A DNA stretch of 64,000 nucleotides from Paenibacillus guangzhouensis (GTDB taxonomy: Bacteria > Bacillota > Bacilli > Paenibacillales > Paenibacillaceae): positions 3,038,001 through 3,102,000 of the forward strand of contig NZ_CP045293.1 of assembly GCF_009363075.1 (NCBI RefSeq). The letters run 5' to 3'. Position 1 is the stretch's first letter, and every line of letters starts with the position of its first letter. This document shows positions 7,784 to 14,919 of the stretch, one piece after another. Made by a program: the position numbers and the translations under genes. The notes beneath the pieces are model-generated. The model saw nothing but the letters and a program-made list of their open reading frames with translations. It had not been told where the DNA came from and ran no database searches.

Positions 7784-9205
7784 CTAGATACTCGTTGCTT
7801 TCCCATCAATCGCAAGCATGGCTTCGCCCATAATTTCCGACAACGTTGGATGCGGGTGAATCGATTGGCCTACTTCCCATGGCGTCGCATCTAGAATCTG
7901 AGCAAGTACAGCTTCCGAGATTTGGTCGGTAACATGAGGTCCAATCATATGAACACCTAGAATGTCATTGGTCTCTTGATCCGCAATGACCTTCACGAAC
8001 CCGTTGTTATCGCCGTAGACCAAAGCCTTGCCAATCGCTTTATAGGAGACTTTCGCTACCTTCACTTGTCTGCCTTGCTCGATCGCTTGCTTCTCCGTCC
8101 AACCTACACTTGCAACTTCAGGTCGAGTATAGATGCAACGCGGTACGAGATGCGATTCTGCTTGATGCGGATGGAGACCTGCAATACGCTCCGCTGCCAC
8201 GATCCCTTCGTGGGCTGCTGCGTGTGCTAGCTGTAGACCTCCGATCACATCGCCAACAGCATAGATATGCGGTTCGGTCGTCTGCATATATTCGTTCACG
8301 ACGATCACGCCGCGATCCACTTTGATATCTGTATTTTCAAGTCCAATCTGGTGGACATTCGCTTGTCGACCTACAGATAAGAGGAGCTTCTCAGCTTGGA
8401 GCGTCTCTTGCGATCCTTTCACCGTGACTTGAATATGAACGCGGCCCTGTTCGGTACTATAACTCTCAGGATGGAGCGTTGCTCCTGTAAGCACACGAAC
8501 ACCGCGTTTTTTAAGTAATCGCTGTAGCTCACTGCCTAGCTCTTGATCTTCTGTCGGTAATAAGTGAGCAGCCATCTCAACGACGGTCACTTCAACGCCA
8601 AAGTCGCTCAGAAGGGACGCCCACTCCGCGCCAATGACGCCGCCGCCAACGATAATGATCGACTTCGGCAGCTCCTTCATATCAAGCGCTTCATCACTTG
8701 TCATCGCATATTGGCCATCAATCTCAATACCTGGCAGCGTCCGAGGACGCGAACCTGTCGCAATGATCAAATTCGTCGGAACAATCGTCTCCATCTCACC
8801 ATCCTGCAGCTCTACCGCCACAGCACCGCTCTTCGGCGAGAAAATCGACGGCCCAATCACGCGTCCCTTACCTTGAATTACATCAATTTTATTTTTTTGC
8901 ATGAGGTACACTACGCCGCGATGGAGCTGATTCACGATCCCTGCTTTGCGCTGCTGGATTTTATCAAATTGTACGGAAATATTGTCCGCATAGATACCAA
9001 ATTGCTCACGTTCCTGGAGCGTCGCGAACACTTCTGCACTCCTTAAAAAGGTTTTGCTCGGGATACAGCCACGATGAAGGCATGTGCCACCGAGTAAATC
9101 TTGCTCAATGATCGCCACTTTCTTACCGAGTTGGGCTGCGCGTATCGCTGCCGTATAGCCGCCAATCCCGCCACCAAGTACTGCTACATCATAATTCAAT
9201 GCCAT
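7784..9205 (-). CDS. lpdV: Dihydrolipoamide dehydrogenase (E3)
   Basis: A 473-aa flavoprotein that reoxidises the lipoyl arm of BkdB with NAD. It has an FAD-binding N-terminus (LGGGIGGYTAAI), the redox-active disulfide in GGTCLHRGCIPSK (about residues 40-52), an NAD-binding motif IIVGGGVIGAEWAS, and the C-terminal catalytic His in HPHPTLSE. It is the first gene of the bkd operon. Unlike B. subtilis, ptb, bcd, buk and bkdR do not precede it; instead there is a sigma-A-type promoter and the divergent DUF2627 gene. Confidence 0.93.
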   Translation of the reverse strand: MALNYDVAVLGGGIGGYTAAIRAAQLGKKVAIIEQDLLGGTCLHRGCIPSKTFLRSAEVFATLQEREQFGIYADNISVQFDKIQQRKAGIVNQLHRGVVYLMQKNKIDVIQGKGRVIGPSIFSPKSGAVAVELQDGEMETIVPTNLIIATGSRPRTLPGIEIDGQYAMTSDEALDMKELPKSIIIVGGGVIGAEWASLLSDFGVEVTVVEMAAHLLPTEDQELGSELQRLLKKRGVRVLTGATLHPESYSTEQGRVHIQVTVKGSQETLQAEKLLLSVGRQANVHQIGLENTDIKVDRGVIVVNEYMQTTEPHIYAVGDVIGGLQLAHAAAHEGIVAAERIAGLHPHQAESHLVPRCIYTRPEVASVGWTEKQAIEQGRQVKVAKVSYKAIGKALVYGDNNGFVKVIADQETNDILGVHMIGPHVTDQISEAVLAQILDATPWEVGQSIHPHPTLSEIMGEAMLAIDGKATSI

Positions 9206-9263
9206 CGTTTCTCGAACCTCCCGGGTATGTAAACATTCATTTCATCTTCGTTTTCCTGTGACT

Positions 9264-9292
9264 ATTGTACCTTGTTTTGAGGTGTTTACCAA
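9264..9292 (-). promoter_or_regulatory. Sigma-A promoter of the bkd operon
   Basis: On the minus strand TTGGTA (9292-9287) and TACAAT (9269-9264) are separated by exactly 17 bp, about 60 bp before lpdV. No GG/GC pair of the sigma-L (-24/-12) type was seen here, in contrast to the known B. subtilis bkd operon. Confidence 0.6.
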
Positions 9293-9307
9293 GTGAGCTT
9301 CTTTCAT

Positions 9308-9336
9308 TAGACAACCTATCCTATCCATTGTATGAT
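9308..9336 (+). promoter_or_regulatory. Sigma-A promoter of the DUF2627 gene
   Basis: TAGACA (9308-9313) and TATGAT (9331-9336), each one base from consensus, are 17 bp apart and lie 35 bp before the start codon. The promoter is divergent from that of lpdV. Confidence 0.65.
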
Positions 9337-9370
9337 AGAAATATATACAAATTCAGGGTGAGGGCAAGTT

Positions 9371-9655
9371 ATGAAACTAATGATCTCTAGATTTATCGCA
9401 ATATTGCTGCTCGTAATCCCCGGTCTCGCTGCGACCTACGGATTTCTGCTTATGAAGGATGCTTTATTCAACTATTTCTCAGACCATGGCAATACTGGCA
9501 TATCGCCGGACTTTACATGGCTGCCATTCCTTGGCGGGCTTGTCCTCTTTGCCTTCGGTATCGTCTTCATTGGCGGATGGACATTTTATCGCGACCGTAA
9601 ACGCAATTATGTCGCACCGCGATTTAAGAAGAAACGTGCGAGATCGCAAGGATAA
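9371..9655 (+). CDS. DUF2627 family membrane protein (YqzF-like)
   Basis: A 94-aa protein with two predicted membrane helices (residues 5-27 and about 50-72) and a very basic C-terminal tail (RDRKRNY ... RFKKKRARSQG). It resembles B. subtilis YqzF, also found beside the bkd genes. Function is unknown. The ribosome site is AGGGTGAGGGCAAGTT before the ATG. Confidence 0.7.
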   Translation: MKLMISRFIAILLLVIPGLAATYGFLLMKDALFNYFSDHGNTGISPDFTWLPFLGGLVLFAFGIVFIGGWTFYRDRKRNYVAPRFKKKRARSQG

Positions 9656-9697
9656 CACTTGCTTTGCGGTAGAATTCCATAATTTATGATCTATTAG

Positions 9698-9746
9698 CCC
9701 CTTGCTTCAAAGCCATCGTCTTTTGTGACGTGAGCGAAGTAAGGGG
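9698..9746. other. Inverted repeat downstream of the DUF2627 gene
   Basis: CCCCTTGCTTC and GAAGTAAGGGG form an 11-bp stem with one mismatch around a 27-base loop. On the plus strand it is followed by TTTATTC, so it may be a weak terminator for the DUF2627 gene. Confidence 0.4.
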
Positions 9747-9889
9747 TTTATTCATCTTCTTTTTCGACGTTTTTTTCTTGGGCTTTACCGCTGCTTCCAA
9801 GGCTTCGAACAATGCTAATGAATCATCTGTCAGATTGTTCGGAGAGAATGCGCCCTCTGCTGCCCAGTAGAGGTTCCCAGCGACGCAAC

Positions 9890-9924
9890 AAGCCCCCTGA
9901 TTCCATTGCTGGTTCAGAGGGCTT
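9890..9924 (-). terminator. Hairpin terminator of the NlpC/P60 gene
   Basis: AAGCCCCCTGA and TCAGAGGGCTT form an 11-bp stem (one G-U pair) 19 bp beyond the NlpC/P60 stop. The T-run is poor, so termination strength is uncertain. Confidence 0.5.
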
Positions 9925-9942
9925 ACCCCATTTATGCTAGTT

Positions 9943-11055
9943 CTATTGAACGACACTACCGCCGAACAAGAAGCGATGTTCCCAAGCTGTATTCTTGATC
10001 GTATCAACGCGGACGCCGCCTGATTTCTTTGAATAGGTATGTAAAATTTGATTATTGCCTAGATAAATCCCAACATGAGTGATGCGTTCTGTATCTTTAT
10101 TCACACCGCTATAATTGGATGCCTTGGAGCCTTTGTACGACATGAAGAACATAAGATCGCCACGTTTCAAGGAGCTAATGCTCTTCTTCGCTGTCGAATT
10201 GCTCTTGACCCAAGCACCCTGCTTACGGGAGTCCGAAGGCAATACGATTCCTAACGCTTCTTTGTAGGCTTGTCTCACAAAGTCAGAACAATCAAACGTT
10301 GACGTCGTATTCCGATTCGAACCGAACTCATAAGGAACACCTAAATACTTCATTCCTGTCGAAATGGCCTTCTCCACGCGTGAAGAGGACGAAGTTGGCG
10401 GAGTTGTTGGTGGAGTAGTAACTTGACCGCCGATATCGATGTATTTATTGCTTGAACTTATGTACCCTACCTTACCTTCGCCATCCCATACTTGCAGCCA
10501 GTTTGCATCAACTTTTTTCAGGATGCCTACGACATGACCAGCTTTTAGGTTCTTAATGATCTTTCCGTTCGTCGATGGCGCGTTTCTTAAATTAACGCTG
10601 GCTACAATGCGTCCAGATTCCGCATTTCCCGTAATATTAAGGTATTTGGAAGCTGTACTCAAATAACCGATATTTCCTAAGCTATCTTGCGCATGATACC
10701 AGCTTGCATTCGCTTGACCAAGAATCGTTATTTTCTCGCCAGTTGGTAAATTACGGAGTACTTTCGTTGCTGTAGATGGCCCTACGCGCAGGTTGACCTG
10801 ATTTTTCACTGTTGCAAGTTTGGCACCCGCTGCAGCTTTCTGAACCGCTCTAGATGATACTGCGGAATAGGTTGTCACTTCTTCCAAATCCGGTACATCC
10901 GGGTCACTTTCGTCTTCAAGCGAGTTCAGTGTGTTCGAAGCTTGTACCCCATTCGCTTTCTGATTAGCGGCTGGCGCGCTAGCTGCACTGATTGTGGTTG
11001 CGCCCATTTGGAATGCCATCGTACACATAATAAGGCCTAATAACATCTTTTTCAT
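9943..11055 (-). CDS. Secreted SH3b and NlpC/P60 cell-wall hydrolase
   Basis: A 370-aa exported protein. Layout: signal peptide (residues 1-26, ending near ISAASA); a low-complexity acidic stretch; two bacterial SH3 domains (about 80-140 and 146-205), both with the NLR-PSTN/T core and WL or WY cores; a Thr/Pro/Ser linker (TTPPTTPPTSSSS); and a C-terminal NlpC/P60 domain (about 228-370) with the catalytic Cys in TFDCSDFVRQ and His in THVGIYLG. Such enzymes cut between D-Glu and diamino acid in wall peptides. It is preceded by GGAGGAT. It stands alone, with terminators on both sides. Confidence 0.88.
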   Translation of the reverse strand: MKKMLLGLIMCTMAFQMGATTISAASAPAANQKANGVQASNTLNSLEDESDPDVPDLEEVTTYSAVSSRAVQKAAAGAKLATVKNQVNLRVGPSTATKVLRNLPTGEKITILGQANASWYHAQDSLGNIGYLSTASKYLNITGNAESGRIVASVNLRNAPSTNGKIIKNLKAGHVVGILKKVDANWLQVWDGEGKVGYISSSNKYIDIGGQVTTPPTTPPTSSSSRVEKAISTGMKYLGVPYEFGSNRNTTSTFDCSDFVRQAYKEALGIVLPSDSRKQGAWVKSNSTAKKSISSLKRGDLMFFMSYKGSKASNYSGVNKDTERITHVGIYLGNNQILHTYSKKSGGVRVDTIKNTAWEHRFLFGGSVVQ

Positions 11056-11481
11056 GATTATGTATCCTCCTAGTTGTCCGATCCTGCGATTCGCAGTATC
11101 GCTTATGAATGTGATGTGATTGGATTAATACTGTTAAAATATTGCAACAATAACTTTTACTATTTAGTTGTTTGATTCACTTCCATTTACTCTATTAACT
11201 ATACCAGTCGTCTTCCAAACCTACTATCGGACTAAATTCATATTAGTTACGTTTTTGTAACTTTTATTTTAGGACTTTAGTCGTTAAAACCACTTGATTA
11301 TGTAAATGAATGTTAGATACTGGATTGCATAAAATAATGAAAAATTACAATATTGTAAATTAAAGATTGAAATAGGAAATAATATCTAGCAAAAATGTGG
11401 GAAATGTATCGCCATATCATGTGCATGAAAATCCTATTTCGAGGAAACCTAAGGCTGTTATGGAATAAAGGAGGTGTCTAC
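11056..11481. other. AT-rich intergenic region with a 14-bp palindrome
   Basis: A 426-bp region without a convincing gene, markedly richer in A+T than its neighbours. It holds a perfect palindrome, TTACAATATTGTAA (11346-11359), which looks like an operator for the 56-aa gene downstream, and a small AT hairpin (AGTTAC/GTAACT near 11245-11262). It must also hold the promoter of the divergent NlpC/P60 gene, which I could not pinpoint. Confidence 0.5.
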
Positions 11482-11652
11482 ATGAATCAAAATTCCCACA
11501 ATCAAGCTTCGAAAGCGGATGTCCAATCCACGGAGCTGAATAAACTGCCTGTTGCGAACAAATCCGATACGGAATTTTCGGCCGAAGAAGCGGCTGAAGC
11601 TTTTACAAATCAGTCTTCGGCTGCTGCACAATCTACAAATGATCAACAATAA
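11482..11652 (+). CDS. Small acidic hydrophilic protein, unknown
   Basis: A 56-aa protein starting at the ATG at 11482 behind an excellent ribosome site (AAAGGAGGTG); the longer in-frame ATG at 11395 has none. It is rich in Asn, Gln, Ser, Ala and Glu, has no membrane helix or cysteine, and ends in STNDQQ. The composition and the DTEFSAEEAAEAF stretch faintly recall gamma-type small acid-soluble spore proteins, but the repeat structure is missing. I do not recognise a family. A strong terminator follows. Confidence 0.6.
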   Translation: MNQNSHNQASKADVQSTELNKLPVANKSDTEFSAEEAAEAFTNQSSAAAQSTNDQQ

Positions 11653-11670
11653 GCATTTGAACCACACAAA

Positions 11671-11703
11671 AAAACCGTCCAGTATCCTAAACTGAACGGT
11701 TTT
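11671..11703. terminator. Bidirectional terminator
   Basis: AAACCGTCCAGT and ACTGAACGGTTT form a 12-bp stem with one mismatch, flanked by A-runs on the left and TTTTCTT on the right. It lies between the convergent 56-aa gene and the zinc-ribbon gene and can serve both. Confidence 0.85.
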
Positions 11704-11719
11704 CTTCATGAAGAGACCT

Positions 11720-12154
11720 TTATAGATGAACGATCTCACCGCAAATTTGACATTCTAATGCAGGAGCATCCGCACGAAGGACATGACCATGCTCATCGTA
11801 GATAGTATCTTTAATCTGCTCCATCTGATCAACAGCTCCACATTCGGGGCACACGCTACGCTGTGCAGTTGGTGCTGATACGTTAAGCTGGGGCATCCCC
11901 GCAGTTGCAAATCCCCCCGTAGTTACGACACCCGCATGCTCTGCTCTAGCATCATGGTTCATGATCGAGAGCATTTTCATTGATTTAACCTCTTCCTTCA
12001 AACCGTTTATATCTGACTTCAGCTCTTGTGTCATTCCGTTCTGTTTGAGACAAAAATCGAGAATCACATTTAATTTCTCATCCAACGCATGGATTTGCCG
12101 TGTAAGATCCGTTAATTTCTGTTCTATATTCGATTCATGTGATTCCATTTCCAT
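11720..12154 (-). CDS. Coiled-coil and zinc-ribbon protein, unknown
   Basis: A 144-aa soluble protein. Residues 5-65 read as a coiled coil (IEQKLTDLTRQIHALDEKL ... INGLKEEVKSM). A flexible Gly/Ala/Pro stretch follows, and the C-terminus carries two Cys pairs, CPEC (about 101-104) and CQIC (about 135-138), typical of a zinc ribbon. I do not recognise the family. It could be a DNA- or protein-binding adaptor. The upstream sequence contains GGGAGAGT before the ATG. Confidence 0.6.
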   Translation of the reverse strand: MEMESHESNIEQKLTDLTRQIHALDEKLNVILDFCLKQNGMTQELKSDINGLKEEVKSMKMLSIMNHDARAEHAGVVTTGGFATAGMPQLNVSAPTAQRSVCPECGAVDQMEQIKDTIYDEHGHVLRADAPALECQICGEIVHL

Positions 12155-12320
12155 TTACTCTCCCTATGCCAATAATAGTAGGTTATGATAATCAAGTTTA
12201 ACTGACATGATACAGGAAATGCAGCAGAAAATCCAACATATCGCTACACTGTCCCCCACTCTATTCTCTGCCGACATGTATATACTGATTACAACAATAT
12301 AGTAAAAGAAGGTGATAGAT

Positions 12321-13411
12321 TTGGCATTGCACGAGCGTCTCATTCAAGAGTTCATACAGGAACTCCATCAGATGAACAATCAACTCAGAGATATCTTAAC
12401 AGAAGTACAACATAATAATGTGCAAATGAAGGAAATCTATCAAACCTATCGCGACAATCACGACACGCTTCGTTCGATCACGAACAACTTGCATGATTAT
12501 CAGGGTATCATCGATTACCAAATGGCACATGCTACGCTAGACGATCGTGAGAAAATATCGACCATGAAACGATTGATAACAAACATCAGCAGTGTGCTAG
12601 ATCCGGATATGACGGGAATCAGCGCGTTGAATACCATCCCAATTACTTCTGATGATGCTCCCATTTACACCAATTCTAAATCCTTCCTTCAATATCTCGC
12701 AGAACTAACGAACTTAGGAACGAATACAACCAGTCGATTGTATTATCGATTAGGTTTTCTAGAGAATGTATCCACAACGACGCAACAATTTCTAGATGAA
12801 GGCTTCACAACAGAACCTGCCGGTGTAAATGCGAATGGCTTGATTCTTCAGGTCTTCTCATCCTCTACGAATGATTCCGCAGCAGGAACCAGCGCACAGA
12901 AAGTGTTTATTAGTGGAATCGACGCTAACGGGCTAAGAGCTAACGAGACCGTCACCATGTCAGGCACAACAAGGGTTAACACGGTAACAACTTGGAAGTA
13001 TCTCGATTTCTTCTGCATTACCCAAGTCGGAACCTATAATGGCACAGCTGCTGGCAATATTAGCTTGACCAATACAGCCGAGACAACCACCTTCGCCTCC
13101 ATACCTACGGGTCGCCGTTCGTGCGAAGCGGACGAATCCATGTGCCTGTGAATGGGAGAGGCTATATTCATCAATGGGTATTTGGCTCCTTCAAGAATGA
13201 CGTTTCCTTCGAGCTGCTCGTCACGCCGAATACGGACAAGAATACAGTAATCGGACGCTCCGCTACCAATACTACCGGTCAGAGTACAAATATTTTATTT
13301 CCTGCCCCAATCTATATCCCATCCAATGGTCGAACGACCGTGCAAGCAATCGCCGCTGGTACTGTGAATCAAGCCGATACCAGCTTTAGTATTCATATGG
13401 AAACCATCTAG
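12321..13411 (+). pseudogene. Unknown protein, coiled-coil head and beta-rich tail, frameshifted
   Basis: The likely start is the TTG at 12321, spaced well behind AAGGTGA; a GTG at 12312 is the alternative. The N-terminal part (LIQEFIQELHQMNNQLRDI) is helical. Later parts are Thr/Ser/Asn-rich and beta-like, resembling surface or virion structural proteins. The frame breaks near 13104: the first frame stops at 13151, while the other reads YGSPFVRSGRIHVPVNGRGY and ends at 13411. Restoring one base gives about 363 aa. I recognise no family. A terminator follows closely, so the two pieces are one gene. Confidence 0.65.
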
Positions 13412-13422
13412 CTGACATGTGA

Positions 13423-13452
13423 AAAGGCTGCAAAATCGCAGCCTTTCTTAAT
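13423..13452 (+). terminator. Terminator of the frameshifted unknown gene
   Basis: A perfect 9-bp stem, AAAGGCTGC and GCAGCCTTT, with a 6-base loop, followed by CTTAATT. It lies 12 bp after the stop at 13411. Confidence 0.8.
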
Positions 13453-13465
13453 TCAATATCATATG

Positions 13466-13519
13466 CTAACCTTGCTCAGTCCGCAATTTATCTGTGACCA
13501 TCATGATCATTCTGGAATT
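13466..13519 (-). pseudogene. Remnant resembling the 3' end of spo0A
   Basis: Read on the minus strand these 18 codons give NSRMIMMVTDKLRTEQG and a stop. The true Spo0A ends [19 protein letters not shown], so 10 of the first 16 residues are identical at matching positions (N, S, I, M, V, D, K, L, R, E). It lies about 360 bp downstream of the intact spo0A stop. It looks like a decayed leftover of a duplicated spo0A tail or of a spo0A-like gene. No start or upstream homology was found. Confidence 0.55.
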
Positions 13520-13739
13520 ATCCTGTGTATTTAATGGTCATTTTTGAACCTATTTGATTGATAATCACCCAGCCATTCGGTCATGGAGTACCGATCAGAA
13601 CGGTGACTGTAGCGCCTATGGGGGCTCCAATGAGGTTTTTGATCCACACTACACTGCTTGCGGCAGCTTCTGCAATAGGTGAGAGTACACTCACGTTCAC
13701 ACCTAGCGAAATGCTCAACAACAGCGCAAGTATCATCAC
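13518..13739 (-). pseudogene. Small secreted ORF with frameshift
   Basis: From a GTG (13739) or ATG (13736), 51 codons encode a hydrophobic signal-like start (MILALLLSISLGVNVSVLSPIAEA) and then WIKNLIGAPIGATVTVLIGTP before a TGA at 13581-13583. In the next frame the reading continues as PNGWVIINQIGSKMTIKYTG to a stop at 13518, so one base seems lost near 13583. A weak ribosome site (GAGGT) is 12 bases upstream. The ORF lies between the spo0A-tail remnant and the spo0A terminator. I recognise no family, and the coding call itself is moderate. Confidence 0.45.
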
Positions 13740-13798
13740 CCTGGATATACCTCATTTGATCATTGATAAGGCATCCCTTCTCTTATTTATCTACATAA

Positions 13799-13850
13799 AA
13801 ACACCGCTAATGTAGTGATTATCATCAACCAATACATTAGCGGTGGTGTT
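13799..13850 (-). terminator. Terminator of spo0A
   Basis: AACACCGCTAATGTA pairs with TACATTAGCGGTGGTGTT (one bulge) around an 18-base loop, and on the minus strand TTTTT follows. It lies 31 bp past the spo0A stop. Confidence 0.8.
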
Positions 13851-13880
13851 CATTTATGATCTTGTGGCCATCTATACGTC

Positions 13881-14702
13881 TTAGCTCACCTTATGCTCAA
13901 TCCGCAGCTTATCCGCCACCATCGCGATGAACTCGCTATTCGTCGGCTTCGACTTTGAGATGTTGATCGTATAACCGAATAAGTACGAGATGCTGTCGAT
14001 GTTGCCGCGCGTCCAAGCCACTTCAATCGCATGGCGAATCGCGCGCTCGACGCGGGAAGGCGTTGTCTTGAATTTCTCAGCAATCGCAGGATACAATGTC
14101 TTCGTAATCGCACCGAGAATTTCGATGTTATTGTAGACCATGGTAATCGCTTCGCGTAAATATTGATATCCTTTGATGTGGGCAGGTACACCAATTTCAT
14201 GAATAATGGATGTGATATTCGCGTCTAAGTTCTTACCGCCCTTGGCGATCGGCACCACATTGCTAGACGATTTTACGGTATTCGAGATTGGCATACTGCT
14301 AGCGGAGGAACTCAGGCTCTGCGAGCCCACCAATTGACGAACACGATTCGCAAGAATTTCCAGATCAAACGGTTTAAGTATGTAATAGGAAGCTCCAAGC
14401 TGTACGGCGCGTTGTGTAATATTTTCTTGACCAAATGCCGTCAGCATAATAACTTTTGGTTGTGGACTCAAATTCATCTCACGCAACCGTTCTAGAACGC
14501 CAAGTCCATCCAGATGCGGCATAATAATATCTAGAATAATCACATCAGGAACCTGACGGGATTCTTCAATGATACGTAATACTTCCTCCCCATTATAAGC
14601 TATGCCTGCTACGCTCATATCTCCTTGCTCCGAAAAATACTCTGCCAACAAGTTCGTAAATTCCCGGTTGTCGTCTGCTAATAACACCTCGATCTTTTGC
14701 AC
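13881..14702 (-). CDS. spo0A: Sporulation master regulator Spo0A
   Basis: A 273-aa response regulator that switches the cell into sporulation when phosphorylated. The start is a GTG at 14702 after GGGAGG; the longer ORF upstream is promoter sequence. The receiver domain has Asp10/Asp11, phospho-acceptor Asp58 in [19 protein letters not shown] and LKPFD. After a Ser-rich linker the C-terminal DNA-binding domain (about 155-273) shows [22 protein letters not shown], the recognition helix region. Upstream lies spoIVB, as in B. subtilis. A sigma-H promoter and three 0A boxes point to autoregulation. Confidence 0.97.
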   Translation of the reverse strand: MQKIEVLLADDNREFTNLLAEYFSEQGDMSVAGIAYNGEEVLRIIEESRQVPDVIILDIIMPHLDGLGVLERLREMNLSPQPKVIMLTAFGQENITQRAVQLGASYYILKPFDLEILANRVRQLVGSQSLSSSASSMPISNTVKSSSNVVPIAKGGKNLDANITSIIHEIGVPAHIKGYQYLREAITMVYNNIEILGAITKTLYPAIAEKFKTTPSRVERAIRHAIEVAWTRGNIDSISYLFGYTINISKSKPTNSEFIAMVADKLRIEHKVS

Positions 14703-14758
14703 ACGATATCCTCCCTTAATCCTTGTAAAATTTTCTTTTTTTACCTGTCCGAGAATAG

Positions 14759-14787
14759 AAATTCGACATACACCATTAAATTCCTTC
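14759..14787 (-). promoter_or_regulatory. Sigma-H promoter of spo0A
   Basis: On the minus strand GAAGGAATT (14787-14779) and GTCGAATTT (14767-14759) match the sigma-H pattern RnAGGAwWW and RnnGAATwW with an 11-bp spacer. This corresponds to the sporulation promoter Ps of B. subtilis spo0A. The -10 element contains the 0A box TGTCGAA. Confidence 0.7.
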
Positions 14788-14879
14788 TGTCGAATAATTA
14801 TTTTCTTTATTTTTTTCACAAAATATTTTATAATGATTATTTTGCTACAATTCACTACATCGTTCGCTTCGATTCGACA
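14762..14879. promoter_or_regulatory. Three 0A boxes upstream of spo0A
   Basis: Exact TGTCGAA motifs occur at 14762-14768 (minus orientation), 14788-14794 (plus) and 14873-14879 (minus). One overlaps the sigma-H -10 and one abuts its -35, consistent with Spo0A control of its own gene. A 7-base motif occurs by chance several times in 64 kb, but three in 118 bp here is unlikely to be chance. Confidence 0.65.
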
Positions 14880-14886
14880 AAAAATA

Positions 14887-14919
14887 AAATCTTAAGGCAG
14901 CTAGCTCGCCTTAAGATTT
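14887..14919 (-). terminator. Terminator of spoIVB
   Basis: A perfect 12-bp stem (AAATCTTAAGGC and GCCTTAAGATTT) followed on the minus strand by TATTTTTTG. The spoIVB stop codon lies in the loop. It also separates spoIVB from the spo0A promoter region. Confidence 0.88.

Noticed and set aside
9684-10007. Minus-strand 107-codon ORF with a Lys-rich end (AAVKPKKKTSKKK)
   Set aside because: It begins inside the NlpC/P60 3' end, crosses that gene's terminator hairpin and has no ribosome site. The Lys-rich end may be an old fragment, but the evidence is too thin for a call.
13558-13815. Plus-strand ORF of 85 codons
   Set aside because: No ribosome site; it lies opposite the better-supported minus-strand secreted ORF and runs into the spo0A terminator.
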